From positions 1 through 12,600 of the forward strand of contig JBNLGG010000097.1 of NCBI GenBank assembly GCA_050305935.1: DNA of 12,600 nucleotides, read 5' to 3'. Of the stretch, positions 6,345 through 12,600 are shown in pieces. The stretch comes from CAJXNP01 sp050305935 (GTDB lineage: Bacteria; Bacteroidota; Bacteroidia; Cytophagales; Cyclobacteriaceae). Within the stretch, counting starts at the first letter, position 1. Every line of letters begins with the position of its first letter. Under the pieces are notes generated by a model. That model searched no databases. It was not told where the DNA came from and saw nothing but the letters and a program-made list of their open reading frames with translations. The position numbers were made by a program, and so were the translations under genes.

Positions 6345-6471
6345 TGATATTTCAAAATTGAATAAGAAATGAAACCGAGAATGACGTCAACGCTATAAAA
6401 GTAATGATTGTAAATGTGAGGTTCTCCCGATAACAACCGGGATACCGCTGAAAACAGACAAAAATAAACAT
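6345..6471 (+). other. 127-nt leader/intercistronic region with hairpin upstream of mmdC
   Basis: This is the longest gap inside the mmd operon. TCCCG (6425-6429) pairs with CGGGA (6438-6442), possibly extended by GGT/ACC on the outside through a small internal loop. TCCCGATA...CGGGA resembles the palindrome inside the repeat element at 1163-1181. No credible small gene is present: the longest ATG frames run under 10 codons. It may be a remnant of an intergenic repeat or a regulatory leader; which one cannot be told here. Confidence 0.4.
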
Positions 6472-6891
6472 ATGAAAAAGTATAAAATAAAAATAAACGG
6501 CAATTCTTATCACGTCGATATAAAAAATGCAGATGGCAACTTCATCAACCTGGAAGTTAATGGGTCCAGCTACGATGTGGAAATGGAAGCCGAGGTCAAA
6601 ACCACCAAGACCCCTACCCTGGTGCGGTCCGAGCCTAAGCCTGTACAGGCAGTAGAAAGTCTGAAAACACAAAAATCGACCAAAAAGATTACCGCGCCAT
6701 TACCTGGTACCTTGCTAAAAGTTTTAGTCAAGGAAGGCGATCAGGTAAAGACAGGCGACGAATTGTTGATTCTGGAAGCCATGAAGATGGAAAACACCAT
6801 TCTGGCGGAATACGCAGGAACTATTGGTAAAATCTTCAGGGGCGCCAATGAAAGTGTATTGCAGGGCGACGACCTAATGGAAATTGTTTAA
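6472..6891 (+). CDS. mmdC: Biotin carboxyl carrier protein of methylmalonyl-CoA decarboxylase (gamma subunit)
   Basis: This protein carries the covalently bound biotin that shuttles carboxyl groups between MmdA and the membrane pump MmdB. The 139-residue product has three parts. Residues 1-40 form a small beta region with two related strands-and-turn motifs, INGNSYHVDI (8-17) and VNGSSYDVEM (29-38), usual in this carrier family. Residues about 41-72 are a flexible Lys/Thr/Pro-rich linker. Residues 73-139 are the biotinyl domain, with APLPGTLLKVLVKEGDQV (75-92) and the biotinylation motif EAMKMEN (102-108), Lys105 being the modified residue. The absence of an ATP-grasp biotin carboxylase domain shows it is a stand-alone carrier. 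The preceding gap is 127 nt and no strong Shine-Dalgarno is seen; the downstream mmdB start is only 10 bp away. Confidence 0.93.
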   Translation: MKKYKIKINGNSYHVDIKNADGNFINLEVNGSSYDVEMEAEVKTTKTPTLVRSEPKPVQAVESLKTQKSTKKITAPLPGTLLKVLVKEGDQVKTGDELLILEAMKMENTILAEYAGTIGKIFRGANESVLQGDDLMEIV

Positions 6892-6901
6892 AGAGAAAAT
6901 C

Positions 6902-8179
6902 ATGAAGAATATTTTTAAATATATAGTCATCGCACTTTTGGCGGTATTTTCTGTCAGCTTTGCCTTTGCACAAATGACAGACGGAACTGCCGGCAGCGGT
7001 GAGGAATATGGCGGCCTCATGCAAGAGGCTATTCATGGCATCGGTGTTTTTTTGAGTTACACTGGATTTGCCAATATCACATTAGGTCACTTTGTGATGA
7101 TCATTGTAGGCCTTGTGTTTATTTACCTTGCAATACAATTTGACTACGAACCATTGTTGCTGGTTCCCATTGGCACAGGAATATTAATAGGCAATATCCC
7201 GTTTGTTGCGGGTAATCAAATTGGAATCTACGAATCTGGATCTGTATTAAACTACCTTTATTTTGGTGTAGTAAAAGGGGTATACCCTCCCCTGATCTTT
7301 TTGGGCATTGGGGCGATGACTGACTTTTCCTCTCTTATTTCCAATCCGAAATTGATGTTATTGGGTGCAGCTGCCCAAATAGGCGTGTTCCTTACCTTCT
7401 TTGGTGCAATTTTGCTAGGATTTAGTCTTTCTGAATCGGGAGCCATCGGGATCATTGGTGGGGCAGACGGACCAACAGCGATTTTTCTTTCGTCAAAACT
7501 GGCAAATGGATTAAACGGAACAACGAACCTGATTGGCCCCATTGCCATCGCAGCCTATTCTTACATGGCATTGGTACCGGTAATACAGCCGCCGATCATG
7601 CGATTGCTGATATCGAAGAAGGAAAGGGTTATTAAAATGAAGCCACCTCGCGCCGTATCAAAACGTGAAAAGATTTTCTTCCCTATCCTGGGATTATTAT
7701 TGACCACCTTTATTGCTCCATCGGCGCTACCTCTTTTGGGAATGCTTTTCTTTGGCAATATTTTAAAAGAATCTGGAAGAACGGAGCGATTGGCTGACAC
7801 CGCCAGGACAAAAATGATTGACATCGTGACGATCCTCTTAGGTGTTACGGTGGGGGCCTCCACCCAGGCGGATGTGTTTTTAACAATGAGTTCCATGAAA
7901 ATATTCTTCCTGGGTGCTGCATCATTTGTCGTGGCCACCATGGGAGGTTTGCTATTTGCGAAGTTTATGAACCTTTTCTTAAAAGGTGACAATAAAATCA
8001 ATCCGCTCATTGGAGCTGCCGGAGTCTCTGCTGTGCCAGATAGTGCACGGGTAGTTCAGATGGAAGGATTGCGATATGACAAAAACAATCATTTGTTAAT
8101 GCATGCCATGGCGCCAAATGTTGCAGGAGTAATAGGCAGCGCTGTAGCAGCAGGTATATTATTGAGTTTCTTAGGTTAA
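6902..8179 (+). CDS. mmdB: Na+-translocating methylmalonyl-CoA decarboxylase beta subunit (OadB/MmdB family)
   Basis: This integral inner-membrane subunit decarboxylates carboxybiotin and couples this to Na+ export (or runs in reverse). With the start at 6902 the product has 425 residues. I prefer this start over the in-frame ATG at 6884 because AAAGAGAAA sits just upstream and because 6884 would overlap mmdC. Core motifs are LAIQFDYEPLLLVPIG (76-91), IGGADGPTAIF (185-195), whose Asp189 corresponds to the Na+-site Asp203 of Klebsiella OadB, and AAGVSAVPDSARV near the C-terminus, corresponding to the second conserved ion-binding region. Many hydrophobic helices fill the rest. Unlike the well-studied homologues, the protein begins with an apparent signal peptide (MKNIFKYIVIALLAVF, then AFA/Q24) and about 25 further residues before the first family helix. 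The CoA-transferase gene follows after 20 bp. Confidence 0.92.
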   Translation: MKNIFKYIVIALLAVFSVSFAFAQMTDGTAGSGEEYGGLMQEAIHGIGVFLSYTGFANITLGHFVMIIVGLVFIYLAIQFDYEPLLLVPIGTGILIGNIPFVAGNQIGIYESGSVLNYLYFGVVKGVYPPLIFLGIGAMTDFSSLISNPKLMLLGAAAQIGVFLTFFGAILLGFSLSESGAIGIIGGADGPTAIFLSSKLANGLNGTTNLIGPIAIAAYSYMALVPVIQPPIMRLLISKKERVIKMKPPRAVSKREKIFFPILGLLLTTFIAPSALPLLGMLFFGNILKESGRTERLADTARTKMIDIVTILLGVTVGASTQADVFLTMSSMKIFFLGAASFVVATMGGLLFAKFMNLFLKGDNKINPLIGAAGVSAVPDSARVVQMEGLRYDKNNHLLMHAMAPNVAGVIGSAVAAGILLSFLG

Positions 8180-8199
8180 AAATTAAAATTAAGTGTATC

Positions 8200-9516
8200 A
8201 TGGGTAATTATATGTCCGCAGACGAAGCGGTAAAATTGATAAAATCCGGTGACAGGGTGCTGGTTCAGGCTGCATCCGCTACACCGCAAACGCTATTGAA
8301 AGCGATGGTAGGTCGCGCCTCGGAATTGCGCAATGTGGAAGTGATCCATATTCATACCGAAGGCTACATTGACTATGCAAAACCTGAATATTCAGAAAGT
8401 TTTAAAACCAGTTGTTTTTTCATTGGAGGCAATGCACGTAAGTATGTGCAGATCGGAAGCGCCCAATACAACCCGGTTTTTCTAAGCGATATACCACATT
8501 TATTTAGAAATGGAACACTTCCGTTAGATGTTGTCTTGCTGAATGTTTCCCCTCCTGACAAACATGGATATTGCTCACTAGGTGTGTCAGTGGATGTCAT
8601 GGTGGGCGGATTGGAAACGGCTAAAACAATTATAGCCCAGATCAATCCGCAAATGCCGAGAACCATGGGTGATGGCATCATTCATATCAGCCGGTTTGAC
8701 GCCTGTGTGGAAGTCGATGAGCCGCTGTACGAATTGATCATGGGCGAACCCACCCCGGAGGAAACCAACATTGGTAAACACATCGCAGGCATGATCGAAG
8801 ATGGGTCGACGCTCCAAATGGGAATCGGCGGTATCCCTAACTCAGTGCTAAGCTGCCTGGGCAATCACAAAGACCTGGGCGTCCACACTGAAATGTTTAG
8901 CGAAGGCATCCTACCGCTCATTGATAAAGGTGTAGTAAACGGCGCAAAAAAAGCCGTCCTGCCCAACAAAATTGTTTCGGGTTTTGCCATGGGTTCCAGA
9001 AAGCTCTATGATTTTATGGATGACAACCCTGAAGTATTGATGATGGATATTTCCTTTGTGAACGATACAGCAGTTATCCGGCGAAATCCTAAAGTAATCG
9101 CCATCAATTCGGCCATAGAAGTGGATTTGACGGGCCAGATCTGTGCCGATAGCATTGGCACAAAAATGTATTCCGGTGTGGGTGGTCAAATGGACTTCAT
9201 GCGTGGAGCGGCATTGTCTCCAGGTGGAAAAGCTATTTGTGCCCTCCCTTCGGCAACAAACAAGGGGGTGTCAAAAATTACTCCTACCCTCAAAGAGGGC
9301 GCCGGAGTGGTCACAACACGAGCACATGCGCAATACGTGGTAACAGAATATGGAATCGCAGAGCTTAAAGGAAGAAACCTGGCCCAAAGAGCAAAAGCCC
9401 TGATTGATGTGGCCCACCCTTCTGCAAGAGAAGAATTGGAAAAAGCCGCCCGGGAACGCTTTGGGAATAGTTTCTTTTCGTTTAATAATCTGAGTTTAGC
9501 CGGAGCAGCGAACTAG
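8200..9516 (+). CDS. Acetyl-CoA hydrolase/transferase family CoA-transferase (4-hydroxybutyrate/propionate:succinate type)
   Basis: Class I CoA-transferases of this family move CoA between acyl-CoAs and free acids through a gamma-glutamyl-CoA thioester. The 438-residue product equals the length of 4-hydroxybutyrate CoA-transferase (AbfT). An N-terminal Rossmann-like half (residues 1-185) includes DVVLLNVSPPDKHGYCSLG (110-128), and the C-terminal half has the CoA-binding loop MGIGGIPN (207-214), HTEMFSEG (229-236) with Glu231 as the likely catalytic glutamate, and SGVGGQMDFMRGA (327-339). The start at 8200 is taken for spacing; an ATG four codons later is possible. Placed between the methylmalonyl-CoA decarboxylase and mutase genes, the most probable reaction is exchange of CoA among propionyl-CoA, succinate and/or acetate. 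Family members with acetate, butyrate or 4-hydroxybutyrate specificity look alike, so substrate is inferred from context and I give no symbol. Confidence 0.85.
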   Translation: MGNYMSADEAVKLIKSGDRVLVQAASATPQTLLKAMVGRASELRNVEVIHIHTEGYIDYAKPEYSESFKTSCFFIGGNARKYVQIGSAQYNPVFLSDIPHLFRNGTLPLDVVLLNVSPPDKHGYCSLGVSVDVMVGGLETAKTIIAQINPQMPRTMGDGIIHISRFDACVEVDEPLYELIMGEPTPEETNIGKHIAGMIEDGSTLQMGIGGIPNSVLSCLGNHKDLGVHTEMFSEGILPLIDKGVVNGAKKAVLPNKIVSGFAMGSRKLYDFMDDNPEVLMMDISFVNDTAVIRRNPKVIAINSAIEVDLTGQICADSIGTKMYSGVGGQMDFMRGAALSPGGKAICALPSATNKGVSKITPTLKEGAGVVTTRAHAQYVVTEYGIAELKGRNLAQRAKALIDVAHPSAREELEKAARERFGNSFFSFNNLSLAGAAN

Positions 9517-9626
9517 AGTTTTTTTTTCAAAAAAAAAAGAATAGTTAGACTGTGGGTCAAACTTTTTTATATTGAGCAAATTTAAAGTCAAAAACAGGTA
9601 TTTCGAAAAAATCAAGAATTAACAAC
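9517..9626 (+). promoter_or_regulatory. Intergenic region before mutA with A/T dyad; possible weak terminator and new promoter
   Basis: T9 (9519-9527), C (9528) and A10 (9529-9538) form a pure A/T dyad starting 2 nt after the CoA-transferase stop. With a 3-5 nt loop it could fold, but it has no GC stem, so termination would be weak. The remaining AT-rich 80 nt contain TATATTGA (imperfect TAnnTTTG) about 50 nt before the mutA ATG. No cobalamin-riboswitch-like sequence is seen. mutAB may be read through from upstream, started here, or both. Confidence 0.3.
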
Positions 9627-11417
9627 ATGGCAATAAATTCGAAATTGTTTTCAGAATTTTCACCCGTTACCAGGAAAGAGTGGATCGATCAGGCCACGAA
9701 GGATTTAAAGGGAGCTGATTTTGAAAAAAAGTTGGTCTGGAAAACCGACGAAGGGATCCAGGTTCAGCCATTTTATACCGATGAGGACCGGGAAAAATAT
9801 GACCCCTCCGTATTTGGCATTGACAATACATCCCGCCACTGGAGCAATTATATTTCACTGGATGGCGACGATGAGGAAAAGGCAAACCAACTGGCTGTCC
9901 GCTTAAAGGAATTTGATATCCAGGGCATCCTTTTCAAACTAACAAAAACTGAGGTCGATTTTCAGGTGTTATTAAAAGACCTTGATCCGGCTTCATTAAA
10001 CCTTTCCTTCAAGCTTGAAGCACCGTCGGCTAAATTCATTTCTTCCTATTTTAACTATCTGGAGGCAAATGACGTCAACCTGGCGGATATAAAAGGGTTT
10101 GTGGAAGCAGATCCACTGGAAGAATGGATCACTAAAGGTATTGAGCCTGATATTGCCGGTTTGGCAGAGATGATCAAAGTTTCATCCAAAGCTGTCAATT
10201 TCAAAGGTCTTACCATTTGCTCACATGCTTTCGCCAATGCAGGTGCTAATATTGTTCAGGAACTCGCTTTCACTCTTAATAAAGTAAGCGACCATTTTGA
10301 TAAGTTATCGCAGGAAGGAATTTCACCCGAGGATTTGGCAAAAGAACTTCATTTTCACCTTTCCATAGGTGGCAATTACTTCTTCGAAATAGCCAAGCTG
10401 CGCGCCTTCAAGGTACTGGCTGGCGAAATAATTTCCTGCTTCGGTGTTAAGTCGACCGATATCAGCACACTGAGTTCTTCATCTCAATGGTCGAAATCGT
10501 TGTTTGATTCCAATGTCAATATGCTTCGGAATACGACAGAAGCCATGTCGGCTATTCTTGGGGGGACAAACGACATCCTGATCAATCCTCACGACAGCAG
10601 TTTCAAGGAATCGAACGAATTTAGTCATCGAATTGCATTGAATATTTCCGCTCTGCTGAAAGAGGAATCTTATTTTGACAAAGTAGTAGACCCGGCCGCC
10701 GGGTCGTACTACATCGAGGAAATCACCAAGGAAATTGCAGAAAAATCCTACACACTTTTTCAGGAAATTGAAAAGCAGAATGGGTTCATTGAAACGTTCC
10801 GGTCAGGGAAAATCCAGGTATTGGTCAGCCAGACCAGGGCCAAAAAGGAAACAGACTATGCGACAAGAAAAAGGGTGCTGGTAGGAACCAACAAATACCC
10901 TGATCAAAGCGAAAAGGAAATAAGTGACAAATCTTTGCGTATCCCATCAGAAAAAGATGGATTGCAATTGCTCGTGCCACAACGGATGACAAAAGATTTC
11001 GATCAGCTCCGCATTAACACCATAAAAAGTGGAAAAGTCCCCAAGGTTGCTCTGGTTTGTTTTGGCAACCTGGCCATGAGGAAAGCTCGTGCTTCGTTTT
11101 CATCTGAATTTTTTGGGACAGCGGGATTCCATGTGTTAGGAGAATCTTTCTTTGACAATATGGAAAAAGCTGCCAATGAAATCGCTGCCGGAGACGCAGA
11201 CATTGTCGTGCTATGCTCCTCTGATGAAGAGTATGCCACTCAAGGAGTCGATTTCTCAAAAATGTTCAGAAAGCTGAGTAGCAATAAAAAACTGATTGTG
11301 GCAGGATACCCTACAGAAATTATTGATCAACTTCAGACATCAGGTGTTGACTCCTTCATCCATGTCAAAACCAATGTCATTGAGTTTATCAGTGAATTAC
11401 AAAAGGGATTGTCTTAA
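9627..11417 (+). CDS. mutA: Methylmalonyl-CoA mutase small (beta) subunit
   Basis: MutA is the structural, non-catalytic partner of MutB in the heterodimeric adenosylcobalamin-dependent mutase that interconverts (R)-methylmalonyl-CoA and succinyl-CoA. The 596-residue product is slightly shorter than the roughly 620-640 residues usual for this subunit. It contains a degenerate mutase barrel: NTTEAMSAILGGTNDILINPHD and DPAAGSYYIEE (residues about 310-370) are typical mutase stretches, as is GGNYFFEIAKLRAFKVL (near 250). A C-terminal flavodoxin-like domain follows (about 470-595). There the cobalamin-ligand motif DxHxxG is missing: the corresponding strand-loop reads VALVCFGNLAMRKARASF. This is characteristic of MutA and tells it apart from MutB. 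The only upstream signal is AT-rich with no clear Shine-Dalgarno. The mutB start follows after 19 bp, consistent with coupled expression. Confidence 0.92.
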   Translation: MAINSKLFSEFSPVTRKEWIDQATKDLKGADFEKKLVWKTDEGIQVQPFYTDEDREKYDPSVFGIDNTSRHWSNYISLDGDDEEKANQLAVRLKEFDIQGILFKLTKTEVDFQVLLKDLDPASLNLSFKLEAPSAKFISSYFNYLEANDVNLADIKGFVEADPLEEWITKGIEPDIAGLAEMIKVSSKAVNFKGLTICSHAFANAGANIVQELAFTLNKVSDHFDKLSQEGISPEDLAKELHFHLSIGGNYFFEIAKLRAFKVLAGEIISCFGVKSTDISTLSSSSQWSKSLFDSNVNMLRNTTEAMSAILGGTNDILINPHDSSFKESNEFSHRIALNISALLKEESYFDKVVDPAAGSYYIEEITKEIAEKSYTLFQEIEKQNGFIETFRSGKIQVLVSQTRAKKETDYATRKRVLVGTNKYPDQSEKEISDKSLRIPSEKDGLQLLVPQRMTKDFDQLRINTIKSGKVPKVALVCFGNLAMRKARASFSSEFFGTAGFHVLGESFFDNMEKAANEIAAGDADIVVLCSSDEEYATQGVDFSKMFRKLSSNKKLIVAGYPTEIIDQLQTSGVDSFIHVKTNVIEFISELQKGLS

Positions 11418-11436
11418 TGATGTAAATGAAAGAATT

Positions 11437-12600
11437 ATGAAACCAGATTTTTCAAAAATAGATCTCAGCAAAGCAAAAAAAGGATCATTAAAATCTTCCG
11501 ATAGCACCTTTTGGGAAACTGCGGAAAAGATACCTGTAAAGCCGGTTTTTATACCAGAGGATATTTCAGATAAAGACCAATTGCAATTTGCTGCCGGCAT
11601 TGCTCCCTACCTCCGGGGCCCCTACTCTACCATGTATGTCATGCGGCCCTGGACCATCAGGCAATATGCGGGCTTTTCCACCGCCGAAGAGTCGAATGCC
11701 TTCTACCGAAGGAACCTGGCCGCCGGCCAAAAAGGTTTATCAGTGGCCTTCGACCTGGCAACTCACCGTGGCTATGATTCCGATCATCCACGGGTAGTTG
11801 GCGACGTGGGTAAAGCAGGTGTTGCTATTGACTCTATTCTCGACATGAAAGTCCTTTTCGACCAGATCCCATTGGATAAGATGTCAGTGAGTATGACCAT
11901 GAATGGGGCTGTTATCCCTGTCATGGCTTTTTATATCGTAGCGGCTGAAGAGCAGGGAGTGAGCATGGATAAATTAAGCGGTACGATCCAAAATGATATT
12001 TTGAAGGAGTTCATGGTGCGAAACACCTATATCTATCCACCTAAACCTTCGATGAAAATTATTGGCGATATTTTCCGGTTTACAAGCCAGCATATGCCAA
12101 AATTTAATTCGATATCCATATCGGGTTACCACATGCAGGAAGCGGGTGCTACGGCTGACATTGAACTAGCATACACCCTGGCTGATGGTCTGGAATACAT
12201 TCGCACAGGAATAGAAGCCGGTTTGAAAATAGACGATTTTGCCCCTCGCCTTTCATTCTTCTGGGCGATAGGAATGAACCATTTTATGGAGATTGCCAAA
12301 ATGCGGGCCGGCAGGATGCTCTGGGCTAAACTGGTGAAACAGTTTGATCCGAAAAATCCAAAATCAATGGCCTTGAGGACCCACTCTCAAACCTCCGGAT
12401 GGAGTCTGAGCGAGCAGGATCCATTTAACAATGTGGCCAGAACCTGTATTGAGGCAATGGCTGCCGCCTGCGGGCACACGCAATCATTGCACACCAATGC
12501 CCTGGACGAAGCGATCGCTCTACCAACCGACTTCTCTGCAAGAATAGCCCGGAACACACAGCTATACATTCAGGACGAAACAGAGATGACACGCGTAGTC
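11437..12600 (+). CDS. mutB: Methylmalonyl-CoA mutase large (alpha) subunit, 3' part outside window
   Basis: The ATG at 11437 opens a frame that continues without a stop to the right edge, giving 388 residues of an expected ~710. This covers most of the substrate-binding TIM barrel; the cobalamin domain lies beyond the window. Close matches to the Propionibacterium enzyme family are YLRGPYSTMYVMRPWTIRQ (58-76), VAFDLATHRGYDSD (103-116), SMTMNGA (152-158), NDILKEFMVRNTYIYPP (186-202), SGYHMQEAGATAD (229-241) and RTHSQTSGWSL. Tyr63, Arg195 and His232 correspond to P. shermanii Tyr89, Arg207 and His244. Tyr89 and Arg207 bind the methylmalonyl carboxylate and are replaced by Phe and Gln in isobutyryl-CoA mutase, so methylmalonyl-CoA specificity is well supported. 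A shorter ATG frame at 11426 ends after four codons and is not the start. Confidence 0.95.
   Translation, partial: MKPDFSKIDLSKAKKGSLKSSDSTFWETAEKIPVKPVFIPEDISDKDQLQFAAGIAPYLRGPYSTMYVMRPWTIRQYAGFSTAEESNAFYRRNLAAGQKGLSVAFDLATHRGYDSDHPRVVGDVGKAGVAIDSILDMKVLFDQIPLDKMSVSMTMNGAVIPVMAFYIVAAEEQGVSMDKLSGTIQNDILKEFMVRNTYIYPPKPSMKIIGDIFRFTSQHMPKFNSISISGYHMQEAGATADIELAYTLADGLEYIRTGIEAGLKIDDFAPRLSFFWAIGMNHFMEIAKMRAGRMLWAKLVKQFDPKNPKSMALRTHSQTSGWSLSEQDPFNNVARTCIEAMAAACGHTQSLHTNALDEAIALPTDFSARIARNTQLYIQDETEMTRVV

Noticed and set aside
7561..8010. 149-codon minus-strand frame inside mmdB
   Set aside because: It is antisense to the membrane subunit; its hydrophobic and Pro-rich look is a mirror effect of the sense codons.
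9517..9626. Cobalamin riboswitch upstream of mutA
   Set aside because: The spacer is only 110 nt, AT-rich, and lacks a recognisable B12-box-like sequence or multi-stem fold.
11437..12600. Isobutyryl-CoA mutase instead of methylmalonyl-CoA mutase
   Set aside because: Tyr63 and Arg195 occupy the positions of the methylmalonyl-CoA mutase Tyr89/Arg207 pair, not the Phe/Gln pair of isobutyryl-CoA mutase, and a MutA subunit is encoded next to it.

Overview
The window looks like a chromosomal segment of a Bacteroidota (Cytophagia/Flavobacteriia-type) bacterium. Four things suggest this: a secreted CBM/fibronectin-III protein, a PorT-like outer-membrane beta-barrel, mostly weak Shine-Dalgarno sequences together with TAnnTTTG-like promoter boxes, and AT-rich intergenic DNA with short palindromic repeats. 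I cannot name a genus.

Layout. Bases 1-782 (minus) hold the N-terminal part of a secreted carbohydrate-binding/FN3 protein that runs off the left edge. Bases 783-1656 are non-coding. They carry a 22-bp-period array built around the palindrome ATGTACAT, interrupted by a ~150-bp nested inverted-repeat element. Bases 1657-2538 (minus) encode an outer-membrane beta-barrel protein with its own terminator. Bases 2786-3811 (minus) encode the MeaB GTPase. It is divergent from a plus-strand cluster that fills the rest of the window: methylmalonyl-CoA epimerase (mce), carboxyltransferase/decarboxylase alpha (mmdA), an OadG/MmdD-like small membrane subunit, a biotin carrier (mmdC), a Na+-pumping beta subunit (mmdB), an acetyl-CoA hydrolase/4-hydroxybutyrate CoA-transferase family enzyme, and the small and large subunits of methylmalonyl-CoA mutase (mutA, and mutB cut at the right edge).

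How the genes work together. The cluster encodes interconversion of propionyl-CoA and succinyl-CoA. The membrane biotin complex MmdADCB couples carboxylation/decarboxylation of propionyl-/(S)-methylmalonyl-CoA to Na+ movement. Mce interconverts the S and R epimers. MutAB, protected by MeaB, rearranges (R)-methylmalonyl-CoA to succinyl-CoA. The CoA-transferase can exchange CoA between propionyl-/succinyl-CoA and free acids. No biotin carboxylase (AccC/PccA-like) gene is visible, which favours the Na+-coupled decarboxylase type over an ATP-dependent propionyl-CoA carboxylase. The net direction (succinate to propionate, or propionate assimilation) cannot be read from sequence.

I see no CRISPR array, tRNA, rRNA, transposase, phage gene, cobalamin riboswitch or obviously undescribed protein system. 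The least explained part is the repeat-rich gap at about 1074-1324.
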